Shown here piece after piece: positions 10,490-20,632 of a stretch of DNA of 64,000 bases (the first letter of the stretch is position 1; every line of letters starts with the position of its first letter). A program made the translations under genes and the position numbers. A model generated the notes under the pieces. The model saw only the letters and a program-made list of their open reading frames with translations. It had not been told where the DNA came from and ran no database searches. The DNA is taken from NCBI RefSeq assembly GCF_040833975.1, contig NZ_CP162130.1, positions 2,626,001 to 2,690,000 on the forward strand, written 5' to 3'. The stretch is from Leptospira sp. WS92.C1. GTDB lineage: Bacteria; Spirochaetota; Leptospiria; Leptospirales; Leptospiraceae.

Positions 10490-11689
10490 ATGAATCTTTT
10501 AGTATATTCCATTTCTATTTTATTTTTGTTTCAATGCGGTTCGGGGGTTTTGCCCTTTGCCCCTTTTGAAAAGGAGAAATCCAACAACGATGCTCTTCTA
10601 TTTTTGTTGGCAGCTCCGCGGAATTTTTATGTCTGGGACCTTCCGACCGGATTTCCGATTCCAAGGGTGCCGGATTCCAATCCAATGACCCAGGAAAAAG
10701 TGGATCTGGGGAGATTCTTATTTTACGACAAACGTCTTTCCGGAAATCAAACCCAATCCTGCGGAACCTGTCACCAACAAACAAAAGCGTTCACGGACGG
10801 TCTGATAACCGCGATCGGTTCGACGGGAGAAATTCATCCCAGAAATTCCCAAGGAATCATCAACGTCGCTTACAACTTAAGACAAACTTGGGCCAATCCG
10901 GTGCTTCGAGATTTGGAAGAGCAGATGTTTGTTCCGTTGTTCGGAGAACAGCCTGTAGAGCTCGGACTTGCCGATCGTGAAAACGAAATGTTAAATCGCC
11001 TAAAAGCCGATAGTCGATACCAAATCTTGTTTTCAAAAGCGTTTCCCTTTGAAGAGCCGTTTTCCGTTTCAAACGTAGTCAAGGCGATTGCCAGTTTTGA
11101 AAGAACTCTGATCTCGGGTCGTTCGCCGTATGATCGCTATTTGTATGAAGGAGATATTTCCGGTCTTGGAGATTCCGTTCAAAGAGCTTCGATCCTACGA
11201 GGCGCTCAGATCTTTTTTTCCGAAAGAGGGGAATGTTTTCATTGTCACGGTGGTTTTAACCTTGCCGCGACCAGTGTTCACGTCGGCACCGTTCAGGAAG
11301 AGGTTACCTTTCATAACAACGGACTCTACAATATCGGAGGCGCAGGAGACTATCCCGCTGGAAACCAAGGTCTTTACGAAGCGACTCAAATTGCCGCTGA
11401 TAAAGGCAAGTTTCGAGCTCCTTCGATTCGAAATGTGGAATTGACGGCTCCCTATATGCACGACGGTTCCATTGACACTCTGGAGAATGTGGTGGAACAC
11501 TATAACGCTGGCGGAAGAGAGATCACGACCGGTCCTAATATTGGTGACGGACGACTCAATCCGAATAAAAACAATTTTGTTTTTGCAATGGGTTTGACCG
11601 CGGGTGAAAAAACGGACCTCGTCAATTTTTTAAAAAGTGTAACCGATACGGAGTTTGTCAATGATCCGCGACATAGTGATCCTTTTTAA
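10490..11689 (+). CDS. MbnH-like di-haem cytochrome c peroxidase family protein
   Basis: About 399 residues from the chosen start, belonging to the di-haem enzyme family paired with MbnP. Two c-type haem motifs are visible: CGTCH (91-95) and CFHCH (249-253), with PYMHDGS later as in bacterial cytochrome c peroxidases. The signal segment ends LFQC (Cys16), a likely lipobox. I chose ATG 10490 because it has an AGGAG site 7 bp upstream and opens directly into the signal segment; an upstream ATG (10448) would run through the hairpin. The inferred role is oxidative maturation of the adjacent MbnP-like protein. Its 3' end overlaps the next gene by 29 bp. Confidence 0.9.
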   Translation: MNLLVYSISILFLFQCGSGVLPFAPFEKEKSNNDALLFLLAAPRNFYVWDLPTGFPIPRVPDSNPMTQEKVDLGRFLFYDKRLSGNQTQSCGTCHQQTKAFTDGLITAIGSTGEIHPRNSQGIINVAYNLRQTWANPVLRDLEEQMFVPLFGEQPVELGLADRENEMLNRLKADSRYQILFSKAFPFEEPFSVSNVVKAIASFERTLISGRSPYDRYLYEGDISGLGDSVQRASILRGAQIFFSERGECFHCHGGFNLAATSVHVGTVQEEVTFHNNGLYNIGGAGDYPAGNQGLYEATQIAADKGKFRAPSIRNVELTAPYMHDGSIDTLENVVEHYNAGGREITTGPNIGDGRLNPNKNNFVFAMGLTAGEKTDLVNFLKSVTDTEFVNDPRHSDPF

Positions 11690-12551
11690 CGGTTTTGTAT
11701 CCGTTTTTCTTTTGAGCTCCTGCACCTTCGGTTCGGTGGGAGACGCAAGAAAAGAAGAAGCAAAAGCTTTGCAAAGATTGTTGACCCTATTCAATGAAAG
11801 ACCCTCCTCTTTTATGACGAATCTGTATTATACGGACGATCAACAAGACGCAAATATCGGCGGATTCGATGTGGCGTCCGGAATCAATATATACACTCTT
11901 CAATTGCAAGCGGGTTCCGAGATTGTGTGGGATGCGATAACGATCCGGGTCAATCCGAACTTGGTTCCGATAATTCCGGGACAAACAAAAACGATCGATA
12001 AAGGAGGTCATTCTGCGCAGTCTCATACTCCGTATACGGTTCCTCTGGATCTTCCGATCGCTTCTCCATACGGACAAGAATACGGAACGGCTTCCTTTAC
12101 GGATCGAAACGTGGACGCCGTAACCGGAAACATTCTCACCGGAGACGTGCATACATCCCTCGTTCCACAGATTCAAGGAGTTCCCGCTGGATATCTTGCT
12201 TCTGTAAAGTATAAAATTCAATCCTTGGATCTTACATTTCAGATCTCAAGGACCGCTCCGACCGCAATAACAAGAAACGTAAGAATTCAGATGCCTCCGT
12301 TTATGGTAGAAATTTTTCCACGATGCAGATTTGATATCAACCCCGAGGTTTCCGGAAGTTTTCCGATCAACTGGAAGTTCAACGGACTTTTACAGGATCA
12401 GAGTTCGACTTCAATTTTGGATTCCATTGCCGTATTGGCTGATCCGGTGGACATCAACCCGTATCAAAATCAGAATCTATACGATCTGATCCTTAAAAAT
12501 ATAAACCAACAGGACAGAGTATTGTTCCCCACAGGCTGTAATCTATTTTAA
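11661..12551 (+). CDS. Lipoprotein of the MbnP/MbnH cluster, unknown function
   Basis: A 296-residue protein with signal segment and lipobox LLSSC (Cys21). I do not recognise the family. The mature part has several His ([26 protein letters not shown]) and reads as mostly beta-strand. ATG 11661 is chosen over a TTG at 11655 because GGAG lies 7 bp upstream. It overlaps the MbnH-like gene by 29 bp and its TAA overlaps the ATG of the barrel gene (TAATG), so all four genes from 9499 look like one operon. A surface or periplasmic metal-binding role is inferred only from context. Confidence 0.75.
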   Translation: MIRDIVILFNGFVSVFLLSSCTFGSVGDARKEEAKALQRLLTLFNERPSSFMTNLYYTDDQQDANIGGFDVASGINIYTLQLQAGSEIVWDAITIRVNPNLVPIIPGQTKTIDKGGHSAQSHTPYTVPLDLPIASPYGQEYGTASFTDRNVDAVTGNILTGDVHTSLVPQIQGVPAGYLASVKYKIQSLDLTFQISRTAPTAITRNVRIQMPPFMVEIFPRCRFDINPEVSGSFPINWKFNGLLQDQSSTSILDSIAVLADPVDINPYQNQNLYDLILKNINQQDRVLFPTGCNLF

Positions 12552-13555
12552 TGAAACAGAATTTTCTAATATTCTATCTGCTCTTTTTGACTTTGATGAT
12601 CCCCACCGCGGTTTCCGCTCATCACACCGGGATGGGAGGAAGCGAACAATCTTCCACACGATTTGTGGATCCATTTACTGGCAAAAGGGAAAAGCCCGCG
12701 AATTATTTCGTGATCACTCAGGACTTTTATAAACAAACGAAAGAAAACAGCAATATTCATACGACCACATTCTACGGAGAAATGAATTTAAAAAACGGAA
12801 TGTTCGCTCTCAATTTGAGCACACCGTATACGTATTACGAACAGAAAGATCGATCCGACGCCGCGAGAATTGGCAAGACCTATTTCGGCATGAAGTATCT
12901 TCCTTTGATCGATTTTCAGAAAAATTATTTCCTCGTATTTAGCGTCAACATAGGCTTTCCATCGGGTCAGGATACGGATCGATTTACCGGAGGAAATTAT
13001 TATTCCGGAATTCCGGGAATGACATTCGGGTATCTTTTGGGAAAGTTCAGTTTTGTGACAAGGATCAGCGGGATCTTTCCCCTTTCCAAATCGCAGCCCA
13101 ACAATCTACAGGACAACGACGGGATTCCTTATTGGTTTCGAAATCCTTCTTCGAGTGCGCCGGATCAAATCTATGAACTCAAAAAAACGAGCCTATTTTC
13201 CGGTTACGTTACCTATCTTTGGAAACCGGGACTTTCCTTTTTTGCGGGCTTTTTGTATCGAACTCCGTATGAGGGTGTGGACTTAAAACGAAGCGATCAA
13301 GGTAAAACCCCCGGAATTTTTAGAGAGGTCTCCCTGGGGTTTTCGGTCAACGTTTCCGACCGATTGAATTTCAACCTCGCCTATCGTTATCCATTGTATC
13401 GAGGCGACGATTATAGGTTGTATGATTACGCAATCACGGCGGCGGTATCGATCGAAATCTCCGGATCGGAAGAAAGTTCCAAACCGGAAAAGACGGAAGA
13501 AAAAAAAGAATCCGCGCCGCAACAACCGGAATCAAAAGAAAGCCAAGACGGATAA
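12551..13555 (+). CDS. Outer-membrane beta-barrel protein with predicted His-His N-terminus
   Basis: A 334-residue protein. The signal peptide (residues 1-23, ending AVSA) would leave a mature chain starting HHTGMGGS, a potential copper-binding amino terminus. The body shows alternating aromatic/polar strands and Gly-rich turns of a porin-like barrel (for example [18 protein letters not shown]) up to about residue 295. The last 40 residues are a charged Glu/Lys/Pro tail. This tail is encoded by a 123-bp sequence that recurs 660 bp further on; here it ends SQDG then stop, while the second copy ends SQGGSAER, probably the original terminus. It is translationally linked to the preceding lipoprotein. 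Confidence 0.8.
   Translation: MKQNFLIFYLLFLTLMIPTAVSAHHTGMGGSEQSSTRFVDPFTGKREKPANYFVITQDFYKQTKENSNIHTTTFYGEMNLKNGMFALNLSTPYTYYEQKDRSDAARIGKTYFGMKYLPLIDFQKNYFLVFSVNIGFPSGQDTDRFTGGNYYSGIPGMTFGYLLGKFSFVTRISGIFPLSKSQPNNLQDNDGIPYWFRNPSSSAPDQIYELKKTSLFSGYVTYLWKPGLSFFAGFLYRTPYEGVDLKRSDQGKTPGIFREVSLGFSVNVSDRLNFNLAYRYPLYRGDDYRLYDYAITAAVSIEISGSEESSKPEKTEEKKESAPQQPESKESQDG
13431..13553 (+). repeat. Direct repeat copy 1 (123 bp), inside barrel gene
   Basis: From CAATCACGGC to ...GACGGAT this matches 14091-14213 at 121 of 123 bases; the two differences are at 13531 (A/G) and 13548 (A/G). It encodes the charged C-terminal tail of the barrel protein. With copy 2 it brackets the brnTA cassette. Confidence 0.97.
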
Positions 13556-13593
13556 ATGCTTTACATACATATAGCTCTCATCAAAATAAATCG

Positions 13594-13887
13594 GTGCGTT
13601 TCGAATGGGATACTGAAAAGGAAAAGGTAAACATTCAAAAACACGGTCTTTCTTTTCGAGAGGCCGCATTCGTATTTGCGGATCCCAATACGATTTATAT
13701 CCCTGACCCGGATCACTCCATGGAAGAGATCAGAGAAATTGCCTTAGGTATGATCGAAAATATTGCTGTCGCAGTTGTTATTTTTGTTGATAGATCGCAA
13801 AATGAGGAGGAAATTATTAGGATCATATCGGCAAGACGAGCGACCAATTCGGAAAAGGCCCAATACTACTCAGCCGATATTCAATGA
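13594..13887 (+). CDS. brnT: BrnT family toxin
   Basis: A 97-residue RelE-fold ribonuclease toxin of the BrnT family, which cleaves mRNA and is neutralised by BrnA. The GTG start gives the family opening MRFEWDTEKEKVNIQKHGLS, followed by FREAAFVF and the later block REIALGMIENIAVAVVIFVD and IRIISARRATNSEKAQYY. Length is normal and the frame intact. The antitoxin ATG lies one base beyond the toxin stop, the usual toxin-first order. The cassette sits 38 bp beyond the barrel gene's stop and is bracketed by 123-bp direct repeats, so it was probably acquired by insertion. Confidence 0.93.
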   Translation: MRFEWDTEKEKVNIQKHGLSFREAAFVFADPNTIYIPDPDHSMEEIREIALGMIENIAVAVVIFVDRSQNEEEIIRIISARRATNSEKAQYYSADIQ

Positions 13888-13888
13888 T

Positions 13889-14089
13889 ATGAAAGAAGAA
13901 TATGATTTTTCAAAAGGAAAACGAGGAGTTCATTCGCGGGATTTAAAAAATTTTCATCTTCCTGTGTATCTGGATCCTCTACTGGAAGAATACTATCAGA
14001 AAATTGCTCTTAAAAAAAACCAAGATTTGAGTACGGTTATCAATACGATCTTACAAAAAGAAATGGAATTACACGATTCTTTCATGTAA
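13889..14089 (+). CDS. brnA: BrnA family antitoxin
   Basis: A 66-residue ribbon-helix-helix antitoxin. ATG 13889 is used: an upstream in-frame ATG (13763) would extend the protein through brnT coding sequence and lacks family similarity. The C-terminal half NFHLPVYLDPLLEEYYQKIA then DLSTVINTILQKEME is the DNA-binding and dimerisation fold. The N-terminal segment (EEYDFSKGKRGV) matches the toxin-binding opening of BrnA proteins. BrnA normally represses its own operon together with BrnT. The stop codon ends one base before direct-repeat copy 2. Confidence 0.9.
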   Translation: MKEEYDFSKGKRGVHSRDLKNFHLPVYLDPLLEEYYQKIALKKNQDLSTVINTILQKEMELHDSFM

Positions 14090-14090
14090 T

Positions 14091-14213
14091 CAATCACGGC
14101 GGCGGTATCGATCGAAATCTCCGGATCGGAAGAAAGTTCCAAACCGGAAAAGACGGAAGAAAAAAAAGAATCCGCGCCGCAACAACCGGAGTCAAAAGAA
14201 AGCCAAGGCGGAT
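14091..14213 (+). repeat. Direct repeat copy 2 (123 bp)
   Basis: Second copy of the sequence at 13431-13553, differing at two positions. It starts one base after the brnA stop. Together the repeats mark the ends of a 660-bp duplicated-plus-inserted unit. Confidence 0.97.
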
Positions 14214-14227
14214 CGGCGGAACGCTAA
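14091..14227 (+). pseudogene. Orphan 3' end of the outer-membrane barrel gene
   Basis: In the same relative frame as the barrel gene, this fragment encodes its charged tail and continues past the repeat into SAER and a TAA at 14225-14227. It has no start or barrel and is separated from the rest of the gene by brnTA. I read it as the original end of the gene, left behind when the toxin-antitoxin cassette and a copy of the tail were inserted. Confidence 0.75.
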
Positions 14228-14257
14228 AATCAAAAGTAAAATTGAAAGCCCGCTCGT

Positions 14258-14896
14258 TTACGATTTCGCCTTCTTTTTTAAAACGGATCGATATTCGTTT
14301 GGAATTTCAAGATCGATCGTTTCCATCGCTTTTAAAGAATACTGAATCGATCTTGCATACAATACGAGTGCGTAAGAATCATTTCGATCCCGATCAAACT
14401 TTTCGGCTTGCGAAAATTCTTCCTTGGCCATTCTAAAATATGTGGCCGCTTTTTCTTCTTCTCTAACGGAAGGCGAAGATTCCTGGAGGTGATTTTTACT
14501 TTGGAGATATCCTTCGGAATAGAGGACGATCAAGTTTTTTGCCGAAGTTTTCCCTTCTTCCGCAAATGTAGAGGCTACTTGAGGAATCACCCTTTCCAAA
14601 AGAAGCAAGGACTCTTCCCTTTCCTGAGCGGTTCCGGAGCGGGCCACACTTTGAAAACGATCTTTTAGATTTTGAAGCCGTGTCCAATTCTCATTCTGTT
14701 TTTTAAACGGAATGGACTTTTTGGATTCTTCCAGAATTTTAATTTTTCGTTCGACCGATTTTTTCTTTTCTCGAAACGAAAGAGTTCCTGCAAATAGAAA
14801 ATTTTGAAATAGAAAAAAAGAAATCAAAAAAACGAAACCGAGTTTTCCGATCCGAAACGAAACCTTTTGTTTATCTTCTTTTTTCATTGATCCCAT
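14258..14896 (-). CDS. Hypothetical membrane-anchored or exported helical protein
   Basis: A 212-residue protein not recognised as a named family. A basic N-terminus precedes one hydrophobic segment (FVFLISFFLFQNFLFAG, about residues 21-37), either a signal peptide or an anchor. The rest is charged and helical, with Lys/Glu-rich heptad-like stretches suggesting a coiled coil. A second in-frame Met at codon 4 could also start it. It begins only 2 bp after the stop of the next gene upstream, so the two are one operon. Confidence 0.65.
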   Translation of the reverse strand: MGSMKKEDKQKVSFRIGKLGFVFLISFFLFQNFLFAGTLSFREKKKSVERKIKILEESKKSIPFKKQNENWTRLQNLKDRFQSVARSGTAQEREESLLLLERVIPQVASTFAEEGKTSAKNLIVLYSEGYLQSKNHLQESSPSVREEEKAATYFRMAKEEFSQAEKFDRDRNDSYALVLYARSIQYSLKAMETIDLEIPNEYRSVLKKKAKS

Positions 14897-14898
14897 CC

Positions 14899-15900
14899 TT
14901 AGTTCCCGGTTTTGGCCGGAATCGGAGGTAGTGTTTCTTTTTGAATCATATCATCCGTGCGTATCTCATCGTTACTCATATCCATAAAAGAAACTCTTCC
15001 TGATGTGATGAAGGAATAATTATCATCATGAATTTCAAGGATATCGATCGGCTTATCTTTGGCCTCGCCGGTAGGAACGATCTTTCTTTGAATCAGATCG
15101 TTATCGATATAATTGATCAGAGTGTTCCTAATTCTCTCATAATCCGAAATGTTTTCCTTTTCGGCGGCAGTCTTGATGTCATCTAGGTTTACGAATTGAT
15201 ATTCCGGTTTGTCTTCCGCGGGAGTTTTGGACGCGATCATTGCAAGCAACGCGAATCGTCTGGCCCTTCTTGCGATTTTCATCCCTTCACTGTGTAAAAG
15301 CAGCTTATAACGAAATTGATACGGAGCCGAATTGTAAGCTGTAGTAAAATGATCCTCCGAACTTTTCAGATCTCGAAATCCCAAACGCAAAAGATGCTGC
15401 GCAATTTTATCATTGCTTCGCACGATCAAAGGAGAGACGTATTCTAAAATCACTCTAGAATTTTGTAAGTATTGTTCGTGGGTCGACTGATAGAGATCTT
15501 TCATCTCTCCTTGTGCGCCTCTCAAATTTTTAAAAGAAAGACTATAGTTGCTCTGGAAATACCACATATTTCCGTTAAAATCAAATTGATTGGCCTTTTT
15601 CAAACTGGCATACGAAGATTGGGAGTTTAGTTTTTTATAAAGCTCTTCCTTTCCGGAAGTTCCGGCGGATGTTGCGGTTCCCGCTTCCGCCTTTGTGCTA
15701 TTTGGTGGCGCTTTGTCCGTAGTGGTGCCTTCTTCCAAAGGAGGGGCCAGATTGCTGACACAGATATTGATAAATTTAAGATTGGTTTTATTTTCCCCAA
15801 TCAGAATTCCGAGATTGGTTTGATCCGGGGAAACAGCCAAAAGCAGTTCTCCGGAGACGAGGATTAAGGCGATCAATGCTGTTTGAATTCTGGAAACCAT
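14899..15900 (-). CDS. Hypothetical exported protein
   Basis: A 333-residue protein with a clear N-terminal signal segment (ALIALILVSGELLLAVS). A low-complexity Thr/Ala/Gly/Ser linker (about residues 56-85) is followed by a mostly helical domain. No catalytic motif or known family was recognised. It heads a two-gene unit with the 212-residue protein (2 bp gap), and both are probably in the periplasm, maybe as partners. Confidence 0.65.
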   Translation of the reverse strand: MVSRIQTALIALILVSGELLLAVSPDQTNLGILIGENKTNLKFINICVSNLAPPLEEGTTTDKAPPNSTKAEAGTATSAGTSGKEELYKKLNSQSSYASLKKANQFDFNGNMWYFQSNYSLSFKNLRGAQGEMKDLYQSTHEQYLQNSRVILEYVSPLIVRSNDKIAQHLLRLGFRDLKSSEDHFTTAYNSAPYQFRYKLLLHSEGMKIARRARRFALLAMIASKTPAEDKPEYQFVNLDDIKTAAEKENISDYERIRNTLINYIDNDLIQRKIVPTGEAKDKPIDILEIHDDNYSFITSGRVSFMDMSNDEIRTDDMIQKETLPPIPAKTGN

Positions 15901-16142
15901 GGCTTTCTCTATTTTTTATATCGGTCTATCGTTCTTTTTCCAAGGAAAAAAAGCTCAAAATCAACACGTTAAAATCGGAAGAAAATTCCGATTTTTCGAC
16001 TCCAAAAACCAATCGAACCCGAACTTCCAAAAGCTTTGGGACAATTCGTCCATCCGAAAATTTATTTCCTTGCGAATAAAAAAATAGGGTGATTTCCCAA
16101 GGTTTTGATTCTATTTAACCTAATTCCGGAGAATTCAAAATC

Positions 16143-16877
16143 ATGAAAATCGACCCAGTCACCGTTCTCAAATCGGCAACCAAAGCCTCCTTTACGATTC
16201 TCACAAACATTCTGTTTTTTTTCATGATCGGACTGACCTTTAACTTGATTCTGCTTGTGTTTCTTTTTCCGGAAATGCAATCCTTGACATCCAATTTAGG
16301 AGGGCTTCCCGTTGCAAGAGCCGGTGGAATCGGGGCGATTCTTGCTTTGATCATCATCGTCATCGAACTCTGGCCGATCACTTTGATGGTGTTGAATTTC
16401 GGGTTTCTATTTCCGTTTCTTCATTTCCTGTTCGGAAAAAAATACGGAATCGCAAAAGCATTGTATTTTATGATCGGGGACAATAGCCCCATGTTGAGTT
16501 CTTATCTATCAGAACGTTTGGAAACGTATATTCGTAAAAAGACGGAAATCGATAAAAACAAAGAAAAGAATTTTTCCATCGCGAAACAGATTCAAAATCT
16601 TCCCTCCTATCTTTCCAAGCTGGAGGAACTTCCTTCCCCGATTCGATTTCTCGCTTCTAAACTTTCTGAAAAACTAAAGATAGGAACTCTTTTAGAGGAT
16701 ATATCCAAACAGATTCCGGATCGTGAAAATCCGAATCCGGAAGATCTTCAATTGGCTCTAAAAAAAACGATCGAATACGCGATCCAGGAAACGGTTTTGC
16801 CTCCAACCTTCGGATGGTTTTTTAAACTATACGGAATCAATTTGGGAATTTTTCTAATACTGAAATTTTTACTATAA
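16143..16877 (+). CDS. Hypothetical inner-membrane protein
   Basis: A 244-residue protein with a CGGAGA ribosome site. It has two or three hydrophobic segments in the first 110 residues (ILFFFMIGLTFNLILLVFLF; GAILALIIIVIELWPITLMV; LNFGFLFPFLHFLF), a charged cytoplasmic-looking middle (Lys/Glu-rich, residues ~125-215), and a final hydrophobic stretch. No family was recognised. It is convergent with nhaC. Confidence 0.65.
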   Translation: MKIDPVTVLKSATKASFTILTNILFFFMIGLTFNLILLVFLFPEMQSLTSNLGGLPVARAGGIGAILALIIIVIELWPITLMVLNFGFLFPFLHFLFGKKYGIAKALYFMIGDNSPMLSSYLSERLETYIRKKTEIDKNKEKNFSIAKQIQNLPSYLSKLEELPSPIRFLASKLSEKLKIGTLLEDISKQIPDRENPNPEDLQLALKKTIEYAIQETVLPPTFGWFFKLYGINLGIFLILKFLL

Positions 16878-16878
16878 T

Positions 16879-16907
16879 ATATTCAGTAATCAGAATATTC
16901 TTTTTTT
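16879..16907 (+). terminator. Weak AT-rich hairpin with T-run between convergent genes
   Basis: A short inverted repeat ATATTC / GAATAT (16879-16884 and 16893-16898) is followed by a T-rich run to 16907. It lies just past the stop of the membrane protein gene and could end its transcript; the stem is short and AT-rich. Confidence 0.35.
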
Positions 16908-16952
16908 ATAATTTAATTAAAAATCAGAAAACAAGTAAATTTTTATAAGACT

Positions 16953-19432
<2,480 letters not shown>

Positions 19433-19460
19433 ATCGGCTGATGTCGAGACAACGTTCAGA

Positions 19461-20534
19461 TCACTGTTCCTTAGAATTGATATAACCTTGAATGATACTC
19501 TCTTCTCTTTCGTTTAAGTTGAAAAACTCGCAACCAAGCCGAAACATCTTATCCGTGTTGTTGATATTTCGAATCACTGCTCGAAAGGTTCCCTTACTTT
19601 CCGGAGTCAAACTGAGATCAAATAAGATTGTTTCTCCCACCGCAAAACTTCTGGAAAAAAAGATCGACTGAGGATGAAAAAAGCCGAGACCTTGCATAGA
19701 AATATTATCCACAATGCATCTTTCTTTAGACTCTTGAAAAAAACCGGAAGCGATCACTTCTTTGGAAACCGCGTTTGCAGTGATATTGGCCGAATTAAAG
19801 TCGTTCGTGCTTAGTTCCTTATCGGAAAGAATTTGGACATAGCCCAAGGGGGTATAACCTTTATAACGAATCATGATCGAAATTTCGGAAATGAGTCCGG
19901 ATTCCAATTTGTTAACCGCAATCAGCTTTTGGTATTCGGGGAAAGGCAGAAATTGGAATCCTCCGCTTCCGTCCACTTTGGAATATCGATCCAATACGTA
20001 AATCGACTGATCGAAATTATACATCAGACGCAGTCTGTTATCCATCCGATCCGAAAAGAGAATATTAGAATTAGGATATGTATCCTTGAGAAGTTTCGCG
20101 TGTTTTTTTACGATCTCGTCGATCTTCTTGTCCGCAAACGCCAATGTTTTTCTCAAATTTGACTGATTGATAATATTCGTTAGTATGATTTGAGAACCGG
20201 AATCGGCGTCCATATGAATCCGCTCTTCCGTTCTTTGTGCAATTGTAACCTGGATCTCGCTCGCATGTAACAATTCGACTCCATTGGAAGGGTTGTGCAT
20301 TTCAGCCGCAAACGTTGCCGCAAATCGATGATTGTTGTGAACAAGATAAAGTTTTCGAATCGGTTCGGGAGCCATTCCGGATGGAAGGATTACAACGATC
20401 CGAGTAGCGTCCTTGAGACCCACTACGCGCACTGGCAAGGGTCTGTTTTTGATTAGGATTACTACGGGTAATTTTGTAAAAAGAGAAAGTAAAATCTTGT
20501 GAATCCCTTCCGGGTCATTGATGAGTTTATCCAT
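19461..20534 (-). CDS. PilZ-like domain protein (Leptospira DUF1577-type)
   Basis: A 357-residue cytoplasmic protein. The N-terminal 250 residues are not a family I can assign functionally. The C-terminal ~110 residues look PilZ-like: CIVDNISMQGLGFF carries the (D/N)xSxxG part of the c-di-GMP site, followed by strands ending RLGCEFFNLNERE. The RxxxR half of the motif is not evident, so ligand binding is uncertain. It resembles the Leptospira-specific group known as DUF1577. A diguanylate cyclase is encoded about 5 kb away on the same strand. Confidence 0.7.
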   Translation of the reverse strand: MDKLINDPEGIHKILLSLFTKLPVVILIKNRPLPVRVVGLKDATRIVVILPSGMAPEPIRKLYLVHNNHRFAATFAAEMHNPSNGVELLHASEIQVTIAQRTEERIHMDADSGSQIILTNIINQSNLRKTLAFADKKIDEIVKKHAKLLKDTYPNSNILFSDRMDNRLRLMYNFDQSIYVLDRYSKVDGSGGFQFLPFPEYQKLIAVNKLESGLISEISIMIRYKGYTPLGYVQILSDKELSTNDFNSANITANAVSKEVIASGFFQESKERCIVDNISMQGLGFFHPQSIFFSRSFAVGETILFDLSLTPESKGTFRAVIRNINNTDKMFRLGCEFFNLNEREESIIQGYINSKEQ

Positions 20535-20632
20535 GAGTTTGGTTGAGATCTATTTTTTTAAAATCCGCCTTTTTGGCGGCCGTTACGGTTTGAATATTGA
20601 ATCGGAAAAGCTGAGTTAGTAAAACGATTTTC

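Noticed and set aside
13763..13888. Longer N-terminus for BrnA
   Set aside because: It would overlap most of brnT's 3' half; the family opening starts at 13889 directly after the toxin stop.
13431..14213. Insertion sequence or CRISPR explanation for the repeats
   Set aside because: Only two long direct copies, no terminal inverted repeats, no transposase, and the repeat is clearly part of a coding tail.
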